A stretch of 33,665 nt of DNA, taken from positions 1 through 33,665 of the forward strand of contig NZ_KB893092.1 of assembly GCF_000373985.1 (NCBI RefSeq), read 5' to 3'. The stretch's first letter is position 1, and every line of letters begins with the position of its first letter. Under the pieces are notes generated by a model that saw only the letters and a program-made list of their open reading frames with translations, searched no databases and was not told the origin of the DNA. Below, one piece after another: positions 15,925-24,823 of the stretch. Source of the stretch: Desulfobacter curvatus DSM 3379. GTDB lineage: Bacteria; Desulfobacterota; Desulfobacteria; Desulfobacterales; Desulfobacteraceae. A program made the position numbers and the translations under genes.

Positions 15925-16872
15925 TCAACCCTGTTTATTTTTTCCGGTATCAAAGGTAGTCTTGAATAACAGCTTTTCCATTTCGTCAAATATAAACACG
16001 GAAGCTTCGGAAAAATCCTGCAGCTGCGTCTGGGTCTTAATGGTGAACTGAACAGGTTTAAACCGGGAAATGGAAAAATAGTGCCCTTGTTTATAGGGAC
16101 CGGGAACACCGCTTTTCATAATTGAGGCTTTGGGTATTACCACCCACTTGTCAGGTGCTGCGCCTTCGGGTTTGAGCACACAAAAAATCCGACCGGATAT
16201 TTCCTTGGAATTTTCTGAGGTATTTCTGACATTAAACCGAACAATAAGCTCATGGGGTTTACTGCCCGGTGAAAGAGAAAACGATCCAATACTTACGTTA
16301 GACAACTTTTCCGGTAATTGCTCGACCGATTGGTCAGTCTGTTCATCGGATTGGGTCCGGCTTGATGCCGATTTTTCATCATCCGATTCATCAGGCTCAT
16401 CATCACCGAGTTTCGAATCAGGTGTTGCATCTGCGGACAACGATTCGGCACTATCCATTTTCCCCTTCATGCCAGAGCGCTTTTCTTTTTTAGGGGGCGG
16501 CTCCTGGCCAATCTTTCCGTCACGGGTCAATGCTTCAAGTTCAGCCACGTTACCCGTCACCACCAGCCTTGCCATGAGAATCTCTTTTTCACTAACCAAA
16601 CGGTCTACTTTTTTTTCAAAAACTTCCCGGAAACTTTTTAATTGAACATTCTGATTGCTCACTTTGGCATAAAGCCGATAGAAAAAAACCGTGCCAAGCC
16701 CCCCTGCCAGGCTGACCACCAAAAAAAAACAAATAAGAACTTTAAGAAAAGCCCCGGATCGCATTTCACCGAAATCATTAATGATCAGAATACTGTTTTC
16801 CTTGCGCATTTTATGCGGCGCAGGTTTTATTTGGGCTATTTCCCTTTCCAGTTCTCTCGAAATATCTTCCAT
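15925..16872 (-). CDS. Unknown single-pass membrane protein (315 aa)
   Basis: I do not recognise this protein. It has a short cytoplasmic N-terminus (about 1-40) and one membrane helix (about 43-66). A coiled-coil stretch follows (about 70-105), then a low-complexity acidic and serine-rich linker (about 120-190), then a C-terminal domain of about 120 residues rich in beta strands (VRFNVRNTSENSKEISGRIF). The topology suggests a periplasmic C-terminal domain. The ATG has AGGA 6 nt before it and lies 37 nt inside the end of the L,D-transpeptidase gene. It could link that enzyme to the bactofilin, but this is inference. Confidence 0.8.
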   Translation of the reverse strand: MEDISRELEREIAQIKPAPHKMRKENSILIINDFGEMRSGAFLKVLICFFLVVSLAGGLGTVFFYRLYAKVSNQNVQLKSFREVFEKKVDRLVSEKEILMARLVVTGNVAELEALTRDGKIGQEPPPKKEKRSGMKGKMDSAESLSADATPDSKLGDDEPDESDDEKSASSRTQSDEQTDQSVEQLPEKLSNVSIGSFSLSPGSKPHELIVRFNVRNTSENSKEISGRIFCVLKPEGAAPDKWVVIPKASIMKSGVPGPYKQGHYFSISRFKPVQFTIKTQTQLQDFSEASVFIFDEMEKLLFKTTFDTGKNKQG

Positions 16873-18158
16873 TCGCCATCCTGCCTGACAAGTTTAAGCT
16901 GTTTTCTTCCGTGGGTTGAAAATCCACTGGACTTATAGTACTGGACAAAGCTGACCGTATACCCGTCTTTCGTGGGGAAGGCCTTAAAATCTTTACCGGT
17001 AACCAAAATATAATCATATTTTCCGGCAAGTTTTTTCTTACGTTTCACCCATGCCGTTTTTCCCATACCGTCACAGACAAAATCACTGGTATAAAATCGT
17101 GCATATTTATCCATATTCTTTGAAGACCAGGCAGCCATCCATTGTTGAACTGTTTCAACCACCCGTTTATCTGTTGACCCATCCTGAAAAAGCATTCTTG
17201 AAGCAGCCAGCAGCGGGGTCTCACCGGAATTAAACGCTTTGTCTTTTGTCTGGAAAAAATCTCCTATGATAAGGGGAGCGGCAGTCCCCTGGCGAATAAA
17301 AAACTGACGTTTGCCCAGGTAAATTTTACTGCTGTCATCTCGGGAAAGACTCATGTCGAAGAGCACAACAACAACGCCACCCTGTGCATAAATACCTGTA
17401 TTTTCTAGCACAATCTTAAGCCCTGCAGCATGTTGTGCATCAGCCTTATCCCGGATACTGAGCCACGTTTCCCACCATGAAATATCCGGAAGGTAAGTCT
17501 GGTCATAAAACGACAAATAGGCATGGTAACTTTGTGCAGCCAATGCCTTGGCCCATTGGTCAAGAAATCCGTTAATCTTTTTTTGGATCAGTGTCAGCGT
17601 ATCAGGGGATGTATAATCAATCTGCTCAACAATAATAAGGGGCGTGGCGTCCAGGTGGATATAATCGGACAGGGCAATGATATTTTTATTTTCCATGGCA
17701 ACGCACCCGTTTGAATCCATGGGCTTCAAAGTTTTGTCAGTTCCATGAATCCATATGGCCGATCCCTGCTTGCCAAGGCGCAGATCCAAAAAATTAGGAT
17801 AGTCTGACGGAAACGCTTTTTCCCCGTATACCGGTGTCAGATAGCGGTCCTCAAATTCATCCTTTAAAAAATACACACCTTCCGGTGTTCTTTTATCACC
17901 GGACCGGGTCTTAGGCCCCGGATTTGCCCCAGTGGAACAAGGTGCCTGGAACGTAGGGCTGCCAAGGCCTTTTTTTTCAGAGTAGACATAAAGCATCTGG
18001 CTTTTTTTCTCTACGATAACGGCATTCTCATTTTCAGGTATCCGGATCAGAGCGGCCGGCACCGATGCGGCAGAAGACGTCCCCGGATAAAACCATACAA
18101 GACAGACAGACAGAATTATTACGCCCAATGGAATTGTTAGTTTCGTTTTGTTGATCAT
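16836..18158 (-). CDS. L,D-transpeptidase, Csd6-like
   Basis: Likely periplasmic peptidoglycan-modifying enzyme. The 440-aa protein has an N-terminal signal peptide or anchor (to about residue 31) and a YkuD catalytic domain. The latter carries IWIHGTD (His138) and SNGC (Cys152), spaced as in active enzymes. Two NTF2-like repeats follow, for example TVQQWMAAWSSKNMDKYARFY. This architecture resembles Helicobacter Csd6, which trims peptidoglycan to shape the cell. The ATG directly follows the ruvB stop, so the gene is coupled to ruvB. Whether it acts as transpeptidase or carboxypeptidase cannot be told. Confidence 0.87.
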   Translation of the reverse strand: MINKTKLTIPLGVIILSVCLVWFYPGTSSAASVPAALIRIPENENAVIVEKKSQMLYVYSEKKGLGSPTFQAPCSTGANPGPKTRSGDKRTPEGVYFLKDEFEDRYLTPVYGEKAFPSDYPNFLDLRLGKQGSAIWIHGTDKTLKPMDSNGCVAMENKNIIALSDYIHLDATPLIIVEQIDYTSPDTLTLIQKKINGFLDQWAKALAAQSYHAYLSFYDQTYLPDISWWETWLSIRDKADAQHAAGLKIVLENTGIYAQGGVVVVLFDMSLSRDDSSKIYLGKRQFFIRQGTAAPLIIGDFFQTKDKAFNSGETPLLAASRMLFQDGSTDKRVVETVQQWMAAWSSKNMDKYARFYTSDFVCDGMGKTAWVKRKKKLAGKYDYILVTGKDFKAFPTKDGYTVSFVQYYKSSGFSTHGRKQLKLVRQDGEWKIFRENWKGK

Positions 18159-19196
18159 TTACCCTCTTTTTTCCAGATTCAAATGCCGGTATGCATGTTC
18201 CGATGCTTTTCTGCCGCTGGAAGTGCGCAGTGCAAGGCCGATTTTCAATAAATAAGGCTCCACCACATCCACCAAGGTGTCGGTCTCCTCCTGCAGGGTT
18301 GCGGAAATAGCTTCTATCCCCACAGGCCCGCCGTCGTAAAACCGAATAATCGTTTCAAGATAGTTACGGTCCAAAGGTGTCAGACCCAGGTTATCAATAC
18401 CTTCCAGATCCAGAGCCTCCCGGACCCCTTTGGCCGTCATAAGCCCCTGGTGCCTGACCATGGCATAATCCCGGACTCGCTTTAAAAGCCTGTTGGCAAT
18501 TCTAGGGGTGCCCCGGGATCTTTTAGCAAGCTCCAAGGCGCCGTCATCTGTGATACGGGTTTTCAAAATCAGGGCCGACCGCTGAATAATCACCGTCAAC
18601 TCTTCAACAGAGTAAAAATCAAGGGTGCGAAATATGCCAAAACGATCTCGTAACGGTGCGGATAAAAGCCCAACCCGTGTGGTGGCCCCAATGAGTACAA
18701 ACTGTTTAAGCCGATACCTGTGGCTTCTGGCATGAATTCCCTTGTCAAAAACAAAATCCACGGCAAAATCCTCCATGGCCGGATAAAGAAACTCTTCCAC
18801 CACTTTAGGAATCCTATGAATTTCGTCAACAAAAAGGATATCACCTTCCCCCAGATTGGTCAAAATCCCCACAAGATCCCCGCCCTTTTCCAGGGTTGGA
18901 CCGGAGGTAACGGTCAAATCCTTTCCCATTTCATTGGCAATTATGTGGGACACCGTTGTTTTCCCGAGCCCGGGAGGGCCGTGCAACAGGATGTGCTCTA
19001 AAGGTTCCCTGCGCATTTTTGCCGCCTGGATAGCAATCTTAAGTGTTTCCACAGCTGCGGTCTGTCCCACATAATCATCAAAGCAACCGGGACGAAGGGA
19101 AACGATTTCCTGGGAATGGTCTTCAATTTTCAACTTTTCTGAAACCACGCCCTTTTTATCTGAACTATAGCTTAAGATGTCCCCGTCAGCCGTCAT
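18159..19196 (-). CDS. ruvB: Holliday junction helicase RuvB
   Basis: AAA+ motor that drives branch migration of Holliday junctions with RuvA. The 345-aa protein has Walker A GPPGLGKTT, Walker B FVDEIHRI, sensor 1 GATTRVGLLSAPLRDRFG with the arginine finger, and the C-terminal winged helix. It overlaps ruvA by 4 nt. Confidence 0.97.
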   Translation of the reverse strand: MTADGDILSYSSDKKGVVSEKLKIEDHSQEIVSLRPGCFDDYVGQTAAVETLKIAIQAAKMRREPLEHILLHGPPGLGKTTVSHIIANEMGKDLTVTSGPTLEKGGDLVGILTNLGEGDILFVDEIHRIPKVVEEFLYPAMEDFAVDFVFDKGIHARSHRYRLKQFVLIGATTRVGLLSAPLRDRFGIFRTLDFYSVEELTVIIQRSALILKTRITDDGALELAKRSRGTPRIANRLLKRVRDYAMVRHQGLMTAKGVREALDLEGIDNLGLTPLDRNYLETIIRFYDGGPVGIEAISATLQEETDTLVDVVEPYLLKIGLALRTSSGRKASEHAYRHLNLEKRG

Positions 19197-19834
19197 CTGG
19201 TCTCCTGATAAATCTCATCAAACAAGTCTTCCGGGGTACTGATCGCTGGATTCTTTTCAAGGGCTTGCCGGATCATTCTTTTTGCCGATGACGCAGAGTG
19301 TCCAAGCTGTTCAGTGAGGACCTCAGTTACCTGCCTGACCATGATCTGTTTTTCTTCAGGTACAAAATCCGACGAATCCGTTCCCACAGAATCCGGCTCA
19401 GGGCTTTGGGCCGCGGCAAAAGCCAAAACCTTTCCGTTCAGCGTAGCGACAATTTTTTCTGCTGTTCTTTTTCCGATACCTGTTAATTGTGACAAAAAGG
19501 CCGTATCACGGTCTTCAATGGCTCGGGCCACCTGGGGCACAGGTCTTGTCAACGCTTTGATTGCCTTCATGGGCCCAATGGCGGCCACGGTAATGAACAA
19601 TTGAAAAAAATCCTTGTCATCAGGCGTCAAAAATCCGATGAGCACAGGCTTGGGTTGCCGATCTGTGACATGATAATAAATATACAGCGCAATTGTTTCA
19701 TTGGCCTGGGATTTTTCCATGCACATGGACAGGGTAATAGAGTCTAAAAGGATCTCATAACCGATATGGCCGGCCAACAGGATGATGCCGTCCGCCTCCT
19801 TGCGAAGAATTTTTCCTTCAAGATAAGCGATCAT
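19193..19834 (-). CDS. ruvA: Holliday junction DNA-binding RuvA
   Basis: Binds the four-way junction and loads RuvB. The 213-aa protein has the N-terminal OB fold (MIAYLEGKILRKEADGIILL), central helix-hairpin-helix motifs (LTGIGKRTAEKIV), an acidic linker, and the C-terminal domain III (SAKRMIRQAL) that contacts RuvB. It begins 3 nt after ruvC. Confidence 0.95.
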   Translation of the reverse strand: MIAYLEGKILRKEADGIILLAGHIGYEILLDSITLSMCMEKSQANETIALYIYYHVTDRQPKPVLIGFLTPDDKDFFQLFITVAAIGPMKAIKALTRPVPQVARAIEDRDTAFLSQLTGIGKRTAEKIVATLNGKVLAFAAAQSPEPDSVGTDSSDFVPEEKQIMVRQVTEVLTEQLGHSASSAKRMIRQALEKNPAISTPEDLFDEIYQETR

Positions 19835-19837
19835 TTT

Positions 19838-20332
19838 TTAAATTCTCGTACCCCAATCCCCCCCATACCGGAAAAGCCCGGTCAATGCCATTCCCAACGC
19901 ATCCGAAGCGTGAAAAGGGCGAATGGGCTCATGGTGATTTAATAAGTGACGCACGGCACGTTCCACCTGACACTTATCCGCACTGCCGTTTCCTGAAATC
20001 ACTTTTTTAACTTCCCTGACAGCTACCTCGCGAATCTGCACTCCTGCCCTGAAAGCCGCTAAAATCAATATACCTGAAACTTTTCCCAACATAATACCCG
20101 ATCCCGGATATTTTTCAAGGGAGTAAATATCTTCAATGACAACAAGATCCGGCTGCTGTTCAAGGAGAAAGGATTTGGTTTTACGGTAAATTTGATCCAG
20201 CCTTACCGGCGTGGACTCACCGGCATCAGTGGAAATGCTGCCAAAGGAATATCCGGCAATATGACGGCCCTGACCCTCAATAACTCCGATGCCGGTTCCG
20301 GCAAGGCCGGGATCAATGCCTATAATTTTCAT
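19838..20332 (-). CDS. ruvC: Holliday junction resolvase RuvC
   Basis: Endonuclease that resolves Holliday junctions. Catalytic acidic residues are visible in GIDPG (Asp7), VVIEDIY (Glu) and HASDALGMAL (Asp). The ATG at 20330-20332 gives 164 aa and the standard N-terminus MKIIGIDPG. A TTG 18 nt upstream, directly after the cpoB stop, is a less likely start. It is transcribed from the tol-pal side into ruvA and ruvB. Confidence 0.94.
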   Translation of the reverse strand: MKIIGIDPGLAGTGIGVIEGQGRHIAGYSFGSISTDAGESTPVRLDQIYRKTKSFLLEQQPDLVVIEDIYSLEKYPGSGIMLGKVSGILILAAFRAGVQIREVAVREVKKVISGNGSADKCQVERAVRHLLNHHEPIRPFHASDALGMALTGLFRYGGDWGTRI

Positions 20333-20350
20333 AACCAGAAAAAAAGCCAA

Positions 20351-21196
20351 TCAGTTGAGATTTTTAAGCTTTTCCTTGGCATATTTGGCTTCCTGGGAAT
20401 TGGGATACCGCGTTATCAACTCTTTGAGAATAAGTCTGGCATTGGCCTTTTCACCAAGTGCTGCAAATGCATATCCCTGCTTGAGCCGGGCGGCTGCATT
20501 TTTATTTGAATTTGGATAATCTTCAAGTACTTTCTGATATTCTAAAATAGCCTTTTCATACCATTTTTCAGCATAATAAGAATCGGCAATCCAAAATCTT
20601 GCATTGTCAGCATTTTTGGAATCCGGGTATTTGTTGATAAAATTCTCAAACTGAATCTTTGCGTTTTCCAACTCTCCCTGGTCAAACAATTTTTTCGCAT
20701 AGCCGTACAAGCCATCTTCAGTATCCTGTATCTCATTGGGCACAGGGTCATTATTCTGGCCTGGCGGTCCTGACACACTAGGTTCAAACCCCATATATTT
20801 TTCCAGGGCAATCACCTTTTCATAATTCCTGGAAATGGCATTATCCAAACGCTCCAGCCTTTTTTCCAGACTTTCCTGACGTTCCTGCCCAGTGATACCG
20901 AACTTGTAACGCACCTCTTCAAGCTGCCCTTGAATTCTGTGAAAGTCGTCTTTTAGCAACTGAATGTCGTACTTCACCTCAGCATAATTCTCACGGGTGG
21001 TTTTGGAAAACTCATCCACCTGTTGTTTCAAGCGTCCAAGGTCATCGGTATTTGTCTGATCAAGCGAATTCCGGCGACTGTTATTCTGTTCCATAACCGC
21101 CACCCGGGTCTCCAGAGCCGCATACTGATTGGGTGCCACGCAGCCTGTTATTAAAACAACTGCTGCAAGGCAGGTATAAAGACACAAAGGTTTCAT
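20351..21196 (-). CDS. cpoB: Tol-Pal coordinator CpoB/YbgF (lipoprotein)
   Basis: Periplasmic TPR protein that links Tol-Pal to cell-wall synthesis during division. The 281-aa protein has a lipoprotein signal with the lipobox LITGC, unlike the soluble E. coli CpoB. A coiled coil follows, then three TPR-like repeats (YGYAKKLFDQGELENAKIQF onward). The ATG at 21194-21196 is preferred. An upstream TTG at 21247 would lie inside the hairpin at 21232-21265. It is the last gene of the tol-pal set. Confidence 0.88.
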   Translation of the reverse strand: MKPLCLYTCLAAVVLITGCVAPNQYAALETRVAVMEQNNSRRNSLDQTNTDDLGRLKQQVDEFSKTTRENYAEVKYDIQLLKDDFHRIQGQLEEVRYKFGITGQERQESLEKRLERLDNAISRNYEKVIALEKYMGFEPSVSGPPGQNNDPVPNEIQDTEDGLYGYAKKLFDQGELENAKIQFENFINKYPDSKNADNARFWIADSYYAEKWYEKAILEYQKVLEDYPNSNKNAAARLKQGYAFAALGEKANARLILKELITRYPNSQEAKYAKEKLKNLN

Positions 21197-21231
21197 TTGA
21201 TACGAAATCCGAAAATAGTTAAAAGAAATAT

Positions 21232-21265
21232 GGATACAGGCAGACAATCCCGCCTGCCTGTATCC
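21232..21265 (-). terminator. Hairpin between pal and cpoB
   Basis: Perfect 12-bp stem GGATACAGGCAG (21232-21243) / CTGCCTGTATCC (21254-21265) with a 10-nt loop. On the minus strand it is followed by ATATTTCTTTT. It is likely an attenuator or 3' stabiliser that lowers cpoB and ruvCAB expression relative to pal. Confidence 0.7.
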
Positions 21266-21319
21266 GTCAAACGCACAAGGAAGACATCCCCAACAAGGTT
21301 ATCTTAAATTTATGCCTTT

Positions 21320-21898
21320 TTACCTGATCACAAATTGTGCACGCCTGTTGATACGATAAGCCGCTTCTGTGGGTGCCGGATCCAGAGGTTTTTCTTCTCC
21401 ATAGCTGACCGTACCCAGACGACGGACTGAGACACCTAAATCCACAAGATAATTTCTGGCTGCGTTGGCGCGCCTTTCACCTAGGGCCAGATTATAAACC
21501 GTGGTACCACGCTCGTCACAATGCCCCTCAATCATCACGGTATCAGAGGGATTGGCCTGCAGCCAGGCCGCTTTTTCCCGCAGCAGTTCCTTGGCCTGAT
21601 CTGTAAGTTCAGAACTGTCGTAGTCAAATAAAATATTCTGATTCAGAAAACGGGACTTGGCTTCAAAAATCTGGGCCTGCCGCTGATCTTCGAGCTGCTG
21701 TGCTTCGATTCTTTCAGCCTCAAGCCGAGCAGCTCTTTCGGCCTCAAGCCGGGCAGCTCTTTCAGCATCCGTTTCCCCGCTTTGTCCCTGATTCACTGTA
21801 CTAGGATCAGCCACCTTTGGTTTTGAACAGGCGACCATTGTCACAAGTCCTGCAACCAGTACTGCCATCACAACATTCATCAACAATTGTTTTTTCAT
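21320..21898 (-). CDS. pal: Peptidoglycan-associated lipoprotein Pal
   Basis: Outer-membrane lipoprotein that binds peptidoglycan and TolB. The 192-aa protein has a signal peptide with lipobox ending at Cys24. A charged linker follows with three near-identical units of ERAARLEA type. The OmpA-like domain (FDYDSSEL, IEGHCDERGTTVYNLALGERRA, YGEEKP) has the diaminopimelate-binding residues. AAAGGAG precedes the ATG. The EA/RA repeat linker is longer than in E. coli Pal. Confidence 0.95.
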   Translation of the reverse strand: MKKQLLMNVVMAVLVAGLVTMVACSKPKVADPSTVNQGQSGETDAERAARLEAERAARLEAERIEAQQLEDQRQAQIFEAKSRFLNQNILFDYDSSELTDQAKELLREKAAWLQANPSDTVMIEGHCDERGTTVYNLALGERRANAARNYLVDLGVSVRRLGTVSYGEEKPLDPAPTEAAYRINRRAQFVIR

Positions 21899-21964
21899 CG
21901 AACTTCTCCTTTTTTAATTTACCTTTTAACTGTCTTACCTATATTTCTTTTTTCTTAAGTAAAG

Positions 21965-21989
21965 TCTGTGTAACCTACACAGATTTTTT
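21965..21989 (+). terminator. Hairpin with T-run beside interspersed repeat
   Basis: Perfect 8-bp stem TCTGTGTA / TACACAGA (21965-21983, loop ACC) followed by TTTTTT on the plus strand. No plus-strand gene precedes it, so it is oriented against the tol operon. It directly adjoins repeat copy 1 at 21997. Confidence 0.5.
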
Positions 21990-21996
21990 AACTTTC

Positions 21997-22051
21997 GTTG
22001 TGGGTTGAGACTGGGTGTAGATAGACCAAGGACGCCCCATGGCCGTTATTC
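21997..22051 (+). repeat. 55-bp interspersed repeat, copy 1
   Basis: Begins GTTGTGGGTTGAG and shares GATAGACCAAG, CCCATGG and GTTATTC with a second copy at 31448-31501. By eye roughly four of five bases match. It lies between tolB and pal. Orientation is given as plus by convention. No protein is encoded. Confidence 0.65.
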
Positions 22052-22054
22052 AGC

Positions 22055-23407
22055 TCAAAACCCTATATCACCAGACCAATCCGGTTCACTCTGGCTGCCG
22101 GACATGGAAAGAAGCCGGCGCTGATCCGTACCGGCTGCAGTCATGACAAACAAATGAGCCCGTCCGCCGTTCCTGTTGGATTTAAAGACAATCAGACTGC
22201 CGTCCGGGGACCAGCAGGGATCTTCGTTGTCGCCCTGTTCTGAGGTCAACTGCACCGGATTACCGATATGCGGATATACAGATATTACAAAAATATTTAT
22301 TCTATTTTTTTCAATCCCCACATAAGCAATCTTTTTTCCGTCCGGGGACCATGCCGGGCTGGTATTATATTTTCCTATGAATGTGACGCGCCGGGCCTCT
22401 TCCGAATCCAGCCCCTGAATATAAATCTGTGGATTGCCGGACCGGGATGAGGTAAAGGCGATCTTTCTACCGTCCGGGGAAAATTTAGGCGACACATTAG
22501 ATCCCCAACTCTTGGTCACTCTTTTAATAATTTCTCCTTTACGGGTCAACAAATATATTTCCTGATCCCCTGAAAAACTTAGCGTTGCCGCAAGAGTAAG
22601 CTTTCCCGGCATCCAGTCCGGAGAAATATTAATTCCTTTATAATTAACAATGGCTCCCAGGTTCTCTTTAAGATTTTTTATAAAAATATCAGGTTTTCCT
22701 TTGGCATATGAGACATAAGCCAGCCACTGGCCGTCATGGGACCAAGCCGGAGATAATGAGATACTTTTATGATGGGTGATCTGCCGGGGGTTAAATCCGT
22801 CAAAATCGCAAGAATAGATCTCTTTATTCCCATTGACGGTGGAAACAAAGGCAATTTTTGATCCGAAAACGCCGAAATTTCCAGTCAAGGCCTTTGCAAC
22901 TTCCGCACAAAACCGATGAACCATGGCACGGATCTGGGTAGCCGGCCCGCTGTATACTTTCCCAACCAGCAATTTTGTATTAAAGGTATCCATGAGACGA
23001 AGCTGCAATTTTACCTGCCCGTCAAGCTCTTCTACGCCACCGGTAACCAAAAGTTCAGCCCCAACGCCTGTCCAGTCCTTAAAATTTATCTGCCCCAGTT
23101 GAATACCTGATTCCGCAGGCTTTGATAAAAAAGCCGTTGGGTCCATAATTTTCAGGTATCCCGTGAAATCAAGTCCTGCTTTTAAAATCTGTTCGGCCTG
23201 AACGCCTGCAGCAACTTCAGCCTCATGGCCGCTGAAATTTTTGAATGAGGTCACGGCAACAGGTGTTTTGTTTAAGAAAGGATTTGAAATACTGATATAA
23301 TCATAATCCTTTGCCATGGCCGGGACAGACAGAAGAACGATAATTGCCAATAGCCAGCCTACCTTGTACAGCACATGAACATATTTGCTTTGTCTCAATT
23401 TAATCAC
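22055..23407 (-). CDS. tolB: Tol-Pal system protein TolB
   Basis: Periplasmic beta-propeller protein that binds Pal. The 450-aa protein has a signal peptide cleaved near residue 32 (SVPAMA). The N-terminal alpha/beta domain follows, then WD40-like TolB repeats with the SPDGRKIAF / WSPDGKKIAY / WSPDGSLIVF signatures. It follows tolA by 15 nt. Confidence 0.95.
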   Translation of the reverse strand: MIKLRQSKYVHVLYKVGWLLAIIVLLSVPAMAKDYDYISISNPFLNKTPVAVTSFKNFSGHEAEVAAGVQAEQILKAGLDFTGYLKIMDPTAFLSKPAESGIQLGQINFKDWTGVGAELLVTGGVEELDGQVKLQLRLMDTFNTKLLVGKVYSGPATQIRAMVHRFCAEVAKALTGNFGVFGSKIAFVSTVNGNKEIYSCDFDGFNPRQITHHKSISLSPAWSHDGQWLAYVSYAKGKPDIFIKNLKENLGAIVNYKGINISPDWMPGKLTLAATLSFSGDQEIYLLTRKGEIIKRVTKSWGSNVSPKFSPDGRKIAFTSSRSGNPQIYIQGLDSEEARRVTFIGKYNTSPAWSPDGKKIAYVGIEKNRINIFVISVYPHIGNPVQLTSEQGDNEDPCWSPDGSLIVFKSNRNGGRAHLFVMTAAGTDQRRLLSMSGSQSEPDWSGDIGF

Positions 23408-23422
23408 CCGTTTTATTTAAGA

Positions 23423-24394
23423 TTACTTAAGCCCCCGGGGGGAAAACCCCAGCACCAAATCATAGGAAAACATCCCCTTGGGCAGTTCCGGCAAGGGATT
23501 TGCCCTCTGTACGGCCTTCTTAGCAGATTCATCCAGATAATGGTTTCCAGACCGGGTTTCAAATGAAATATCCCGGATCTCCCCGCTTTTTAATATTTTT
23601 ATGAAAAGTCTAACTTCAAGTTCCTGATTAAGTCCGGCCATGGCCTCATTGAAAACCCAATTCTGTTCAATGGCAGATTTGATTACCATTTGATACAGCC
23701 TCAACGGACTGGCTTCTCCGCCTCCTCCGCTGCCTGTTGCACCAACAGCCCCACTACCGCTGGAATTAGTGCCCTGGGCACCATTTTCTTTTGAGGCGAC
23801 CGAAGCCTTCATCCGTTCCAGGGCGCTTTTAAGTTGAGCCTGCCTCTGTTTTTCACGCTTTTCAGCCTGTTCTTTTTTTGCCTTTGCAAGATTACGTTCC
23901 ATCTTCTTCTTGGCTTCTTCCTCTTGCTTTTTTTTCTTTTCAACAAGATTTTCTTTGGGCGGCTTTTTTTGGGGCGGTTCCTTTTCTCTGGCTGCGATCA
24001 GCTCTTTAAGATTTCGGGGTTTTGATTTCAAGCTGACCTCAGGTTTGATTACCGGGATTTCCGGTTCCCTGGGTTCAGCCGGCTGGGATTGAATTTGTGA
24101 AACCGCATCAGGGTTCACCTTGTCCAAGTTATCGGAAGGCGATTCATCAGGCAGCTGCGATTTTTCCGAAGTTTGGGCACTGGCAGGCCCGGGAGCAAAC
24201 GTAACCAAATCCACAGTAATAACTCTGGGTTTGGGTGCGGAAAATTGGAAATCATGCAAAAAATACAGACTGGTAAAAAAAAGGACATGGCAAATCAGGG
24301 ATACCAGACAAACCCCAAAAAAACCTCCGGGTGCAATACTTTGGGGCTCGCTGATAAATTTTTGCCTGTTTTGAATTTGAGACCGGATATTCAT
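23423..24394 (-). CDS. tolA: TolA-like energy transducer
   Basis: Inner-membrane protein that spans the periplasm to couple TolQR to TolB/Pal. The 323-aa protein has one N-terminal helix (about 24-46), a proline and charge-rich linker, a long lysine/glutamate coiled coil (about 135-200), a Gly/Ser hinge, and a C-terminal TonB/TolA domain (EVRLFIKILKSGEIRDISFE). Position between tolR and tolB makes TolA the best name, though the C-terminal domain is TonB-like. Confidence 0.88.
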   Translation of the reverse strand: MNIRSQIQNRQKFISEPQSIAPGGFFGVCLVSLICHVLFFTSLYFLHDFQFSAPKPRVITVDLVTFAPGPASAQTSEKSQLPDESPSDNLDKVNPDAVSQIQSQPAEPREPEIPVIKPEVSLKSKPRNLKELIAAREKEPPQKKPPKENLVEKKKKQEEEAKKKMERNLAKAKKEQAEKREKQRQAQLKSALERMKASVASKENGAQGTNSSGSGAVGATGSGGGGEASPLRLYQMVIKSAIEQNWVFNEAMAGLNQELEVRLFIKILKSGEIRDISFETRSGNHYLDESAKKAVQRANPLPELPKGMFSYDLVLGFSPRGLK

Positions 24395-24403
24395 CTGACG
24401 CCA

Positions 24404-24823
24404 TTAACCAGCCTGATCTTCATCCCCAGGCAGGGTGATCATGCCAAGGCTGGTGACACCGGCTTTTTTAATCTGGGACATAATGTTGACCACTACACCA
24501 TAGGGTACTTTTTTATCTGCCTTCAGGTAAACATTTTTCTTATCCAGATTCTCCATGACCGCTGCAAGCTTTTCTGCCAGAAAAGCGGCACTGATCTCCT
24601 GCTCGTTAATATACACTTTCATGTCAGCATCAATGGAGATGATCAGATTCTGTTCATCCGTGGGCAATGATTGGGCGGTTGCCGTGGGTAAATCAACGTC
24701 TACGCCCTGAACCATCATGGGTGCCGTAACCATAAAAATTATCAATAAAACCAACATGACGTCCACAAAGGGTGTCACGTTGATTTCAGACATCAAAGGG
24801 TCATTTCCTGATCCAAGCTGCAT
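24404..24823 (-). CDS. tolR: Tol-Pal proton channel subunit TolR
   Basis: ExbD/TolR-family protein with one membrane helix carrying the essential Asp21 (FVDVMLVLLIIFM) and a periplasmic domain. It is 139 aa. Its ATG directly follows the tolQ stop codon, so the two are translationally coupled. Confidence 0.94.
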   Translation of the reverse strand: MQLGSGNDPLMSEINVTPFVDVMLVLLIIFMVTAPMMVQGVDVDLPTATAQSLPTDEQNLIISIDADMKVYINEQEISAAFLAEKLAAVMENLDKKNVYLKADKKVPYGVVVNIMSQIKKAGVTSLGMITLPGDEDQAG

